From: Eutypella sp. D-1
Lineage: Eukaryota; Ascomycota; Sordariomycetes; Xylariales; Diatrypaceae
Assembly: GCA_023313575.1 (NCBI GenBank)
Contig: JAJTTP010000004.1
Location: 62,001 to 126,000 of the forward strand
DNA length: 64,000 nt
Direction: 5' to 3'
The stretch's first letter is position 1; each line of letters opens with the position of its first letter. The notes under the pieces were generated by a model, which had not been told where the DNA came from, made no database searches, and saw only the letters and a list, made by a program, of their open reading frames with translations. Positions 22,054-35,170 of the stretch are shown piece by piece. The translations under genes were made by a program, and so were the position numbers.

Positions 22054-23330
22054 GATACTTGAACCTTCTCTTCCTCCCCGGGATGGTTTTGGTTGCTGAA
22101 GGCCTTCCTCAGGACTTTCAAGTTCTAATCCCAAACGAGAGCACGAGTTTGGGCTGACTTGGGTCGTAACTCAAGGGCTGAAATCCGGGCGCGGGTGTCC
22201 AGTGGAGCGTGTCCAGAACGTGTGCAACTACGAGTCCGGGGGCTGGTTAGCAGAGGGGTCCCTCGTATAAATGGGCGAATAGCAAACAAGCGACTGAATG
22301 AGGGATTGGTGGGACGGGAGTACCGCGTGAGTACGGAAACGGATAGTTGCGTCTCGTGGCAGACTGGCCCTGTATTCATTCGAAGAAAGGACGATGACGG
22401 TTTGTTTATCGGAAAGGCTGCAAAAGCAGATTGGATCCCTTACATTATATCCTGGTATGCCAGCACTTTTGTACCATGCAACTGGCCAGCTGGCAAGTTT
22501 CTCTTCGCCTTCTCTGACTCTCCCACTTTCCTACTCTCACACACAGTTGGGCAGCCACAGAGGCCTGGAAGGATGGTTGCAGGTGGTTTTTTAAAAAGAT
22601 TGAAGTTGTTGCAGCAGCTGGTGTAGTCTTGCAGTAGAACACTGAAGGAACGATCAGACAACGGCAACAACAACAATAACCAACACAACAACACCACGAC
22701 GCAGCGCAACAACGGAGGATTCAGTGGTCTTGCCTGTTTTTCTTTTCCCAGTAACTTTTCTTCCTTCCCCCCTTGTCTTCTAAAAGAACGTAGTTTCTTG
22801 CGGTAACTTTTGGAAGCGTCTAAACAAAGACAGATGGAGGACAGGCAGCTAGACAGCTCGACAGCCAGATAGATAGACAGCAAGGTCGAACAGCAACGCT
22901 TAAGATCTCTCCTTCCAAAACATTGGCATATAACCAAAGCCAGCAGCGAGACGCGACCGAACCACAGAATATGTATCAGTAGTAGTAGTAGCATATAGGC
23001 AATGGCATAGTCTAGTTTATAAGTCGTTGTCGTAATACCAGCTTTCCAAGATCGTATGAACGTAATCGGTTGCCAGGTTTGTATGTTTAGTCGTCGTATA
23101 GAGAGAGGCAAGGTAGTACTTCGTCGTATGTATAATATATGTAAACCTTTCAAAGGAGACGGAACCTTCGACGACAGAGAATTAGAGATAGGAAATAAAA
23201 AACAAGAACAACAGGTATGTAGGTAAGGTAAGGTAGGGGGGAAAGAAAGAAAGACTACTTTTGTAGAACGAGTAGGTGCATAGGTGCATGTACTCATAAA
23301 GTGGCATACTTAGTAGCGGCAGGAGACATG
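22054..23330. other. Upstream region and probable long 5' UTR of SOK1 homologue
   Basis: Contains CAACAACAA and AGACAGATAGATAGACAG-type simple repeats and runs of TAGTAGTAG. An 858-base minus-strand open frame (22440-23297) exists but its protein is low-complexity Leu/Ser/Arg without a domain, so I treat it as chance. Confidence 0.5.
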
Positions 23331-26300
23331 ACGGGCCCTGGCTACTTCTACATCGGTGTAAGTGAAATTAGCATTAAAGTTAACTTCTTATAGGTACATG
23401 TAGTATATAAGATGTACACATAGTAGACTATGTACACCAAGCGTTCGAAGTACCTACCAGGGTGGAAGTTTTCAAGGAAGGGGTAAGGGTAAGGTGATGG
23501 TGTGTAGTGGCAGCGTGGTGGTACGGGTACCTAACCTTAATCTAGGTAGGTACATACCTCTTAGTTAGGTAGGTATGTATGCAGATAGACGGGTAGAAAG
23601 TAGCCCTTGTACTGTAGTTAATAGTTCAGTTGCACAGTCTACTACTACTACTACCACTACTACTACTACACCTGATAGTAGGTGATGTGGGTATGTGGGT
23701 ATAACTATGTGTGTGGATGTGGTGGGTATCGTGGATACATAATGCGAATACCTAAGTATGTAGGAAGACTGGGAGAGTAGGGAGGAGGGTTGGAGTGGAT
23801 GGCTTAAGGTTACCTAGGTTGGTATGTCGTTAGATACTTAAACCTAATAAGGTGAAATTTCAAATAAAATGTTTAACAAGTCCTTATTGAAAACCCAGGA
23901 CTGACACTTCTCAAGCCCTAAAAGGTTGATGCATCCCCTAACTTTCGGAGGTTGTTTGCCACTGGACCGATGGCGGCGGAGAAGGTATTCATACCTATCG
24001 ATTTTATACTCATGACTCTTAGTTATATGCGTCTAGTTCGTATAATGATTTATGTACCTAACCATCGTGTCCACTCTTTACTTAGTACACAATACAGATA
24101 CCTATGCACTAACAATTATAACTACCTCCCCGTGGACCCTATGCTTATAACAACCTTGGAAATACTGGAGTATGCGCCGGCGAAATGCGCACCGCATCAA
24201 GGTTAACGGGATGGCAAACAGGAATGTCCCATAGAAATGAACGGCCGACAGGTATACTTTTTTTCGCATACAGGGCATTGGGTTGAGTAATTGCATGCAG
24301 CAGGATACCCCTTATGTCTAGAGCTAGTGGTCATTAAAGCTGGAACATACCACCTATCCTCCTCCCTACATACAAATTTCAGGTACATGAGCAAGCTAGT
24401 ACCTGGTGTATTACACATGTAATACAAGTTACATACCTGCTATAGCGCATTAAGGGTAGCGTAGATCCCTGAGGAAGGGGGCAATGGGGGGCACGGGGGG
24501 GAGTGTTCGGGTCCGCCCTTTATCTACTTCCGGTAAGGCCATGTCTGGGTGCGTCCGCCTTGTTCCGGCTTAGTACATACAGACGAGTTTATGCCCCGGT
24601 ATTGGCAGAGATCATGGGGGAGGAATTGATTCTGATAGTCGCACGATCGTCAGCTCCTAATAGGCAACCTAATAAATGAATTCTGATCTCAGCTATACGG
24701 CAGAATAGCCGGCATTTGTACCCATCTAATCTGCTAATATGCATTACCCATTGCTTTTGTCTCAGAACAGCTTTCGCCGCTACTTCTGTTCATTCGTCCG
24801 TTCGTTTTGCTGCTATGACGAAGATAGATAATAAGTCTCGACTTCCTCGTCGAGAATTTTGAAAGTCGAGAAGGCAAGTCTAGATTCCTAACGACGGTGG
24901 ATGTATAATAAACGATGGTGTATGTGATAATTAGCTGGTTCCGGGTTAGGGGAACGCCAGCGACTCAGGCGCAGCTACGAAGTACCTAGGTAGGTGTGAG
25001 TAAGAACCGCCCATCCATCCCATCCATCCACCTGGGCCCTCCCGAAAAAGAAAATAAGGTAAAAAAGAGTTGCATATACTCCTCCCCTAATTCCGATTCG
25101 GCCCCCTGCGGGATTACCTCATCTAATCCGTATGTATGGTTCGTTGCTTCTTTTTTTTTTTTTTCGTTCATGTTTTCCTTCCTCGCCCCTTTGCCGGTCA
25201 GTCGGCAGGACTTGCGGGCGTGCCAGCCACCGGATCGATGAGGCGGCAGAAGGAGCAGGAGGGAAGGGGCGCCAGGGAAGTCTGAAAAGGGTAAAAATGT
25301 TGACAGGAGATGGCAAAAAAGAGAATCCTAGAAGAAATGGAAGAAGGGCTTACCTAAACCCTTCCTTTCCCCTGAAGATCTTCGGGATGCGATTTGCGGC
25401 TCGCGATTTGCGGCTGCGGCTGTGGCTGCGAAAGACGGCAACTACCAATTTACTAATTACTCACACCTACCTCCATGTACGAAGTGGATATTGGCAATAT
25501 CGGATATAAAGCTCTATAGAGGAGGACCTAGGCAGGAAATTTAAAAACACGCCCCCTCGCCCCCCCCCCCCTTACTTCGCACCAGAGACTTCGTATATAT
25601 CCGGTATAAACTGCCTAAAGAGGGTTGCCGGTAAATGCTTACTTGGTGGTGCATTATGTTATAGTTAAGGTCGGCCAAGCAGACACAGGCGTATTGAAAT
25701 CCTATACTCTGTATATTCGCGGGCTTGCGACGCGCGACTCTCGCAGGTGCGGACATAGAGTAAATTCCAGCAAGATCTTGCTCGGGAGTCTAAATTAACC
25801 TTCCTTTTCCTTCGGGCCTGCCCCTGAGATCGACCTACATAAATCCTGGATTGTGATGCTAAATCCTGAATCGCAAGTTGCAGGTTACTTCAACTACACC
25901 TTATGTACCTCCGCAGGTAGGCAGTTTAAAATCTGTACTTCGCATGTAGCCCCTTTTTCCTACCCCCTTAGTGCAGGGCCGTGGTTGTGGTTGCTATCGG
26001 AGTTATTAACGCCGGCCTTATCGGTACCTTTCTAGGCATGTGGCTCTGTATGTGCATGACATGCAGAAAGAAGTTCTTTTTTTTTCCCTTTCTCTTTTTT
26101 TCTTTCTCTTCTACCCTCTTTGTGGAAAAATTTTTAACACACCATCATCCTGTATCGATTCATAATGGCAAGACGCGCAGATATGGCGCGAGCACGCATT
26201 TAGGGGGGAAGAACATCTCTATAGCTTCCCTTGGCGCCTCCTTGTACGTACGGTAGTGGCATCATGCGATGCGCGGGTGGTTATGCCGTTCGGTCGATCC

Positions 26301-29300
26301 GCCCTAGCTTCCTGCTTTCTTTTTAATGCTTGGACCTGCCCTGCCCGACCAGCCCATCTTGGTAACTTTACCCATCTAACTAGGGATCCCGAGATGTTCT
26401 CCCCCCTCCCCCTGGTGGCCTTAGTAGCAGTAGCACCAGCGCCGTTTTCATTCTCAAAATAAGTACATGTCATCACCAGATCCTACCAATGTACAAGCCC
26501 CTTCTTAGTAGACAAATACATAGATCGATAGATAGATCGATAAGATATTATCGGACTCGATGTAACCCTTTATCCCCCTCGCCCCTCCCCCAAACGTGAC
26601 TAATAAGGGGCTGAGAGGGGGACGGGACCGATCCTACGGAGTCGGAGATATCGTTAATAGTGAGATTGGGGGAGTTAGCAAGCAATCGTTTCGGGCTTTA
26701 CCGCAGCGTCGGGTGGACTGTCAACCTTGTTTTTACCGCCTTAGGACAAAACCTAAAAATATTTTTATTCGTCTTTGGGCCCTGCATGGAAAAGGTTTTC
26801 TGCAACCTGTATTAAGCTCCTTCTACGCCATATGGTTGGCTAGCATCCTAGCCACCTGAGAGTGCAGCTTTATAGCGGTCTGGAGACGAAGTCGATCTGT
26901 TATAAAACCCCCAAAGGTTGCCACATCTTACTTCTTCATGTATAGTACACCTATCGAAGAAGATACTAGCTAGTTTTTTCATCTTCTTTTACTTCCTTTT
27001 CTATTTCTCTCTCCGCCAGTTTCATGAGTAAGACGCCGGATGACAATAGCCACTCAACTTGGAAAACCTCGCCAACTCGCTCCAGGCCCCCGCCCTTGGA
27101 GTCGTGGTTTTGAATATCGCCTCGCCTACCATTAAGTAGGCGCCACTAAGGTAATGCAGGATTGGCTATCTGACGTTGGGTTTCCGGGAGGCAAGAATGG
27201 AACTTTTGCTGTCGACGTTGTCGAATGAAGGCCATATTCCGGTCTACCACCCCCAGACTGGTATTTTAGTTGGCGACTGTGTCTACCAACCAAGTTTTGC
27301 GTACATAGGTACATAAGTCAAGTATGCAGGACCAGCTCAGCACCGGATTATGATTGCCGTTCCATTATGAGCGATGCAAAGGAAAAAAAAAAATCTTCAC
27401 TCCCCTCGTTGTCATCCAGGACATGCGTGCGCAGATGAAGAGTCATAAGAAGCAAGTTGTCAGCTGTCTCTGAAACGCTACCTGCGTAAGTACTTGCTCT
27501 TACAGCTCTTACAGCAGCCTACCGAGCAGGACTCTATATGTCTCTCCATGTATGTGCTTGTCCGTGATTGCTAGATGGACAGTTCCTACTGGGCCAGCAC
27601 GTGCGACATACACGAGTAACTGGCTGTTAGGCTGATAAGGATGTGTGTGTGTGCCCTGTGTCATGTGTAGGTGTGAGTTGTTCGCTGCAGGCACTTTAGC
27701 CTAGGTTAACGACGAGTATGTTTAGTTTGCTTTAGGTGGATATTGGGTATTGACGATGTCCCTGGAAGAAAGCGGGCGGGCTGTATACACCTAACAAGAC
27801 TGGAATCTGGTATAGAATAAAGGTTGAATAGAGATGATCAATTAAAAGGCAATATATAATTATAACCTTACTATCCATATTATCCTTAATTTTTCACTTG
27901 GTTATCCAAATTTAAAGGTAAATAGGTACTGCTATAATACAGTACGCAGTCAACAAAAGCTACAAAACCAGTGACGGTGGGTCTGAGATCCGCCCGGTTA
28001 CTTGCCGACACTTACAGCCATCTCAAGCCACAACTATGTTATATATAGTTAAGCATAATGCCTTCCCCCATCTGACTTGGCAGCCATACGCATATGTGTA
28101 AATCTATCGTGAATTTATATATATATCCATAAGTACAGATATAGATATCCCTTCTTTAGGTAGCTTCTTACTCGCGAACTATTCTAGTGTCTCGGTAATC
28201 TGATCTACCTGTCGGCTTACGTCGTATCCACAATCGCATGGCCTGTCAGCCCGCTAGCGGTTACTTGAATAAGGTACATACTTGATATAGGGACCTCGTT
28301 TACGCTATGTAGGTATGGTATGTACAATAAAGATTGGAATTGAATCGAACTATTCGTATTAGTGAGGCAACTCACAGCACTTCCTGAGGTAGGTAGGGCG
28401 AAACATTTTCAACCTCACCTGAAGGCGTTTCAACTAAACAGTACATACTCCGTGGTTTCGATAGTTAGTAGATACATAGCACAACGGGGGGCTGCGGGGC
28501 CATGGGGCCACGCTAGAATGCCAACTAGAATGGCGATAGGCCTGCGATGGGTCCATAGGATGGAAAAGGTGGAGGATTTCGAGTGTACATCAGTTAGTAC
28601 TCATTCGATAAGGGGTACTTCTTCCAAGGTCAATGGACTTGACTAGGTACATGGGAGGGTATATTAATAGAAAAATATTCCACCATCTCGCAGTTTGTAA
28701 ACAACCGAGGCAAGAGAAAAGCGTACCTGAAAACGAGGCTTCGGTATCCGTCGTTACATACCCTACCTGCCTGTATCGTTTGTTACCCGGATAGGCATTT
28801 GGCTACATATCTTGTCGAATCACGATGCAAGCTGGTCAGGTACGACTTAATATGGTACATACTTGGTATGTGCACCATGTTCAGGGTACTTCTTAGGGGA
28901 TGTTAGTTGGTATGTATATTCAGACCGCCGCCCCAAGTGATGGTGTACGCACTAGTAGATCGTCAGTTAACAGGTTCCTGGCCCTTCAAACCAGCGACTA
29001 TTCCTCCGCTACTTAGTGTCCAACTAGTTCATCTACTTGGCGGGCTACTAATAAGTCAGTCAACCCCCAAAACCCCCCTATCCGTGTAAGTTGGCTTGAC
29101 TTATCACGAGCTGCTCTATTGCCATCTAATACGCGATTGAGGCGAAATTTCCCAGCTAGCTGAAGACTTACGGCCTAGATAGATAGCAGCACACTCCTGA
29201 CAACCCGAGGAGAAACCTTCCTCGATACTATCGAGTCAGGGCGTTCAGGTTACATCTAGACGCCCGGACGCATGATTTGACCCCGGAACAACGGTGGAAT

Positions 29301-32300
29301 CCGTATCTTTGCAATCATCCATGACCACCGCACCCTGCACGGGCAATCCTACGATACCCGACTTCCTTCTCCGGCTTGGGATTTCGTCATGGCCGCTCGT
29401 TTGTCGGTTCTTTCTTCTTATTTAGTCTACTAGATATCCATCCCCCCCCCCCATTCGTCTCCTCATCCTGCCTCCCCTTTTTCCCTTCCCCCGCAAGCAG
29501 TCATTCTCGGGAGGGCGCGCTTGGGTCGAGTCAGATAGAGGGGTGGCAGGTGGATGGGAGGGAGAGAAAAAGATTGAAAAAAGTGAGTTGAGGTAACGCG
29601 AAAGGCGCATTTCCGTGACTTGGTTCGTGTCATGCTGTGCCCGGCTCCAAACGCCAGGCATCCGGGATATTAGGGCGCCAAGGAGCTAGAAATCGTGGAA
29701 TATTGGTGGAATATTCCAACCTCGCAATCCCTCCCTCGCCGCCTCGCACACAGCCCTCAGGGGTCAAGGGTCCCAGGGTCCCTCTCAACCCACCCTTATT
29801 CCATGTTTCCCAGCCACCATGGTGCCCCTTGTCCAATGCGCCCGCCCCATGTTCATAACCCATGAACGTCGGCCAACTTCCGCCGCGGATCATCGTTTCA
29901 ACTTTTTCCCACCGCTCCAACTCCAGCTCCTGCGCGTCTGCGCGCCCTCCCTCCTCCGTCAGTATGGTGCATATCGCGTCGGTGGACTTGGCCTGACGAA
30001 GTTTGGGGGGTTGGTAAGTTGAGTTGGGGGATTACCAGGGTTCAGGCGGGGATCCGTTTCCATTGCAACCATGCAGCCATGCCATCTGCCATTTCATAGG
30101 CGCGCGCACGCAGCTCGCCCATTCCTTCGGCTTTACCGATCGATGAATCCTTATCATCGGCTGCCTACTCCAAGGTATGTAACGAAGCTTCTTTATGCAG
30201 GAATGGGGGAAGCCTGTTTAAAAGCGGAATAGGTAGGCAACAAATGTAGACGGACACAACATGCGCCTCTCTTGTCGATTCCTATAGATTCCTCCGCTGC
30301 GCCTAGGCTACCCTAGGCATCTCGCAGGAATTCTTGAAAGGTGTGTGTGTGTCTGTGCGCGAGGGGAAGAGAGGGAGCATGCACTAGAATGTGGTGCATT
30401 ATAATTAGATGAGAGACCACCAGGACGATGGAATGACATGGCATGGCAGGATGCAGGTCAGCTTGTCGCAATCGTCTGTCGCCAGCCGCAGCCGCGCCAA
30501 AGGAGCGACGCGGACAGAAGACCCTCGGGGGACGTTCACTGGCTGGGCCCGGGTATCACCGCATCGGAAACGGCAGTGTCGCGGCGTTTGGGTTTCGTTC
30601 GGTGTGCTTCCGGGTTTCTACACCCGCCCAATTATCGTCTACTAGTTTAGTATTCTATTCAGACCGCATCCTTTGGGTCCCTAATGACCAGAAGTACTTT
30701 TCTGTCCCTTTCCCATTGCCATTCTCAGCCCTAGTCCCAGTCCTAGATCCAAAGTCTCACTTCGGTCAACTAATAAAATGCTACACTTAACTAATATTGA
30801 CATGCGCAGGCGATGATACCCGATGTCAGCCTCAAACTATGGAGATGGTTTTATTTTTTGATCAGTCATTATGGCTAACGGCAGCAGCCACATGCCAGTG
30901 CCGCTCCATAGGTGAGACGGGATGCTGTAGTTAGTCAGAAAGTCAGCCACCGAAGGAATTAATCATATCCCACATTTCGGGCTTGCCAGACACGGAATCT
31001 GGGATGGTCCTTACTACTTCTTCCTTTTAGCTACCTGGCTGCCTGGGTACAATTACGAGCGCATACCGACGCCGATGCCGTTACCTCGGTGTAATTCCAA
31101 TCGTGGCTTTCCAATTCAATGCCGACTCCCTTCGCAGGCGGATAATCGCCACGGTCGCTTGGTCGCCTCCTCCCTTCGCCAGCCACAATCGCGCGCATAA
31201 ACCTTCAGGCATGCCGGTGAAATTAGCTGCCGGGTCAGCCAATTTGGCTTAGGACATGCGACAGTGTATTTTTCTTACTCCTTTTGTCAGAAGGGCCTCA
31301 CCACCCTCACCGCAGTTTCATACTAAATGCGACTTTTCACCTGACCAGACTGCCCGGTGAGATGCCGTGGCGCCAATCGGGAGACTTCCCACCCTCCCTT
31401 CATGTCCTTGATCGACCCTCCATGCCGTGCCCATGGCACGCGCCATTGCAGATATTTTAGCCACGGAACCCCCCCCCCCCTTCGGTTTCGGGCGGGCTCT
31501 TCGGCCGGCGTCCTCGTCCCGTCGGAATTGCATAACAAATAGACTTGCTCTTCTCCTCGCAATGAGCAAGTACTAGGTAGACAGGTAAAAGGTATCCTGA
31601 CGAATCCAACCGCTAGCCCGATACGCAGCGACGTGGCGTGCGCGTATCCCCCTCTGTTAGCTGTCAACATCCGATTGAGCAACCGAGCCGCACGCCCCGA
31701 AACTGTAGTGAAAACGCCTCGGGTCGTATCAAGGCGAATAACCGCATGAATACTCTTACGCGTTGGGCAGACTTTGGCGATTAGGCAGATGGCATTTCAC
31801 CCGCCCAACCCGCCGCCCGTAGAAGCCGAGCCAGCCCAGCAAAGGTGTCGATTCCATTGCAGGACAAATAAGGGGAGAGAGAACAAGTGGTTAGGAAGAA
31901 AGCTGTAACGGGGTGATCTAGGACACTTGATCATAAAATTCCATTTATCTTTCTCCTTTTTACCGGAGCACCGCACACTGTTGTGACCAACGACTATGCA
32001 ATATAGCTGCTATTGGTAGAGCCTCCTTGCATTCAATTATCTGGGATCCCAACCTACTCGTAGATACAGGAACGCCCATATATATGCGTGCGGGGACTAC
32101 CTCCGGGCGGGCCAAACACCGGAAGCCCCACAATGGTCCGGATTGCCCGGTCGGTCTTCCACAACCACCCACCATACTACGACGGGCATTCTCGGGACAA
32201 GTAGACAGGGCCGCAATAGGTCCCCCGAGCCTCGATGTGTGGAAGCCCGCCCAAATCGGGAACTCGACATCTCGGGACAGACGGCGTGGGCACTGATCTG

Positions 32301-33093
32301 GAGCGATTGCGTAACGAAAGGGTAATATGCCATAAGAGAAACCTCATTCCCGCTCGTCGCCGCCCCTTCCCGACGACAAGGTTTTCATTCCGCGAACTTA
32401 ATTTTTTTTTAATTGTACTTCTTCCGTCCATCATTCCAATGACTACGACCCGCCGCTGCCGTCCAATTGATTACATGCAACTTGACAATTTGGCCGACCG
32501 GCGAATCTAACGAGCGTATTTCCAGCAAACGTGTAGATCAACGAAGGTTGAAGAATCACTCGTACATATTATCTCGGCGAACAAGAGCCTGTATATATAG
32601 CCTAATCCTCTTACTATCGAGGCGCCGTATGGTTTGCATGCTTCTAAATATCACTGCAGGTCCATCGACCAGCGCTATGAAGATCTGGGAGGTAGATATG
32701 CTCTCACCCCGCATGTAAGTGACTAGCATATCGCAATGCCTAATGATTTGAATAAGGAGGCACATGTTTAGGAATGCGTAGTATGATCGTGATTGTGCGG
32801 TTTCTATTTACTGATTATTCGCATTTTCCATTCGTTTGGTAACACCTATGGAGGAGCGCCTCGGGCAGGGAAAGGTCTCATCTGCACCTTCCGCTCTACC
32901 CTGACGAGACCCCTCGGCCACGGTAGCAAACGCAGCGCGAACATGCCCTCAGCCGGTCGGCGGTCACAGAACTAAACGCAGCCGTCGATGACAGCAAATC
33001 GACGAATACGAGCTACGATGGAATGCGAGCTATGAAGGTTCTGCGAAGGAACCAGATTGTTGACGTTCACACGCAAGACAACTGCCATCCCAA
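23331..33093. other. Gene-poor stretch with TACCTAGGTA-type motifs
   Basis: Nearly 10 kb in which I recognise no gene. It is scattered with short motifs of the ACCTACCT/TACCTAGGTA family (for example 23540-23582 and 24984-24995), TAC-trinucleotide repeats (23640-23669) and GATAGATA runs (26524-26541). Open frames are short, overlap on opposite strands and lack domains. One copy of a dispersed repeat lies at 32742-32833. Confidence 0.55.
32742..32833 (+). repeat. Dispersed repeat, copy A
   Basis: About 92 bases alignable by eye with 39959-40055, sharing GAATGCGTAGT near the start and a TTTACTGATTATT block near the end, with interspersed mismatches and small gaps. It has no coding capacity; it may be a diverged short transposable-element relic. 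Confidence 0.6.
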
Positions 33094-33164
33094 TGTCGCA
33101 GCGGGGATTGAACCCGCATGTTCTAAGTCAATAACTTGGCGCTTCATCACTCAGCCATGTAAAG
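33094..33164 (-). tRNA. tRNA-like sequence, degenerate acceptor stem, anticodon ATT if real
   Basis: Reading the minus strand from 33164, there is an A-box-like TGGCTGAGTGATG, a D stem with three of four pairs, an anticodon arm with four of five pairs and loop TTATTGA (anticodon ATT, Asn by code), and a perfect T arm GCGGG-TTCAATC-CCCGC containing a B box. The 5' acceptor strand (CTTTACA) pairs poorly with the 3' strand (TGCGACA), only three or four of seven. Fungal tRNA-Asn normally uses GTT. It is therefore more likely a tRNA pseudogene or a tRNA-derived element than a working tRNA, although internal pol III promoter boxes are intact. Confidence 0.4.
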
Positions 33165-33630
33165 GGGGGTCTAGTCGACCAGGGCATCCGGAGAGGAGCG
33201 CCGAGTAGAAGGACGGAACGAAGAAACCGAACTCCACGAAGGCCGGGTAGACCAGCGGGCGGAAGAGGCGCTACCTTGCGGGAGACATGCATGAGCAGTC
33301 GAGGCCATCGCCGAAAAGCGGCGGAACAATGGCAATCGCTTAGCAAAGGCTGGGCAGGAGCAGGCATCATAATAATCAGGGGCACCGGGGTCTGGGCCAC
33401 CGGGGCGACGGGGGCAGGTGCGGGCGTGGGTGCTGGCGCGGGTGCTGGAGTCCAAGTCGTAAATGTGCCTACTGTAGTCGATGCGACGACAGGGGGCGCG
33501 GTCGTTATAGCCGTGGTTAATGTAGTTGTCGCGACAGGGGCGGCCGCCGCGGGCAGTGTAGCTGGGGCGACCGCCGCGGGTTGCGTGTGTTTCCCGAGGA
33601 CGTTTTGAACACTGTTTAGGGCGTTCAGCG
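33128..33630 (-). other. GC-rich open frame, Pro/Ala/Thr-rich, unknown
   Basis: A minus-strand frame stays open for about 500 bases in a GC-rich island set in AT-richer DNA. It begins after a stop with ALNALNSVQNVLGKH, then runs through Pro/Ala/Thr-rich low-complexity sequence (TPAPAPTPAPAPVAP) and ends inside the tRNA-like sequence. There is no ATG near the start and no domain. It may be part of a gene relic or of an inserted element; its left edge falls close to the repeat motif at 33670. Other strands are open here too, so chance is likely. Confidence 0.2.
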
Positions 33631-33669
33631 CAAAAGCGCGGCTTCGAAGTCAGTCTCCGGCTACAGTAT

Positions 33670-33702
33670 TGTCACGTGATAATAGAATAGGGGCGCCCCT
33701 AT
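33670..33702 (+). repeat. Motif TGTCACGTGATAATAG plus 16-nt palindrome, copy A
   Basis: TGTCACGTGATAATAG (33670-33685) is identical to 38127-38142. Directly after it is the perfect palindrome ATAGGGGCGCCCCTAT (33687-33702). Copy B also has a GGGGC/GCCCC hairpin, about 60 bases further along. The arrangement suggests ends of related mobile elements. Confidence 0.6.
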
Positions 33703-35170
33703 CTACGGGTCACAATCGACTTACACTTTTCTATGAGCATAATACTGCAATCATACCTTCACTCAACATTATACCCAGTAGGTGCCCGAGTCCAGTAGTT
33801 ATTATATCTATGTAAATACTTAGGTATACATAGCACTATCTATGAGGCTACCTTACAGTGCCTCTCCTGGTAAGTAAATACTGCTTACCTAGGTACACAT
33901 ACAAGAGATGCGGGTCGTTATATTTAACCCCTATTTCACCCTCATAAGAGCTATCTTAGGTGCATAGTTATAGACGGCTCCAATCCATCCAAGCGCCTCT
34001 TACGCGGTTATTCCAGATTCTTCTATATCGAGACCTTAACACGCAGTACCTTGATTATAAGTATCTATGTAATGTGGTTATCGTGAGGTGGATCAATTAG
34101 GTCACCCTACCTACTATTCGCTGCCTACTCAGGTAGGTCCCTAGATGGATGGAGTACTGCAATACCTAGGAATAGGTGATTATGCAATGAAGCTTCTTAG
34201 CTCAAATGACTATCTGAATGTTTTTGTTTACTTGCACTTCTGTGTAAGCAGTGAGAAAGCACGACCACCCTCCTCCCGCTCCCCCACCGCCCCTCCCCCC
34301 TCTCCTTCCTCTCCTTATCCCTATCACCATATATGCTACCATACTAGCTTCGGTTGGAGGGGGCAACGTAATGTTTACTTAAAGTAGGTTTGCATGTTTG
34401 CTTCGCATCCAAAAGGCAAAAGTAGCTCTGGCTCAAGGTTATAGTTCTAAAGTTGAGTTTAATTTGTATGACGCGACGCGCAGTGAAATAATGTAAACAA
34501 GCTCTGAAAGGGATCAATGAGCCACCATTGCTACAACTATAGGATTACTTACGCTGCTTAGAAAAGATAAAGATTCGTATAAGCCTGGCTGATGTGGTGA
34601 ATAAACACTCGATAACAGTGTTACGCAACCAGAAAACTCTAGTTATTACGATTTCCAAAAAGGTTGTCCAGTAGTTAAGGTTCACTCATTTCATCAAGCA
34701 CTTGTGGGAGTATGTTGGTTTCTGGGCAACCACGACCGAACTTACTGATTCTTGTTTACATCGGACCTATATATATCTATCCCCCTCTCCAAGCTTGCCA
34801 TAATTTCCTCTTCCTTTCCTCTTTTTTTCCCCCATACCGTCCAGTGTCTTTCTGTTCTGTTCTCAGCTAGCAACTCGACGATATTCACACGCTTTCAAAC
34901 CACATCAGACTGTTCACAACAGTCTAGTAACGTTCTCAAGATCTCAGATCTTTTCCCGCTCTCAGTAAGCCACCCCCTTGCCATAGCTTCAGAGGAACAG
35001 TATAATCACCTTTTGTCTCTTGAATAACCATATTTTGTTGCTGTATTATACGCCCAAGAACCATAGTTATCCAGCTTTTGGATTTTGTGATTTTCGCTAA
35101 CTAATTTTGACCAGCTCTCCCTACTCCTCCTTTCCACCTCTTCCCTCACGTCTCTTCCCCTTCCCTCGCC
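33703..35170. other. Upstream region of the palmitoyltransferase gene
   Basis: AT-rich sequence with CTACCTA/AGGTAGG motifs near 33828-34140, then a pyrimidine-rich stretch (34755-35170, TCTTCCTTTCCTC-type) directly before the ATG at 35171, typical of fungal promoters. No gene is recognised. Confidence 0.55.

Noticed and set aside
20026..22134. Longer SOK1 frame beginning at 22134
   Set aside because: The first codon is TTG; the first ATG is at 22053.
22440..23297. 285-codon minus-strand open frame upstream of SOK1 homologue
   Set aside because: Translation is low-complexity Leu/Ser/Arg/Cys with no domain, lies over AGACAGATAGATAG-type repeats, and fits a long 5' UTR.
27025..27115. 29-codon open frame MSKTPDDNSH...
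   Set aside because: Too short, no homology visible, single unsupported ATG in gene-poor DNA.
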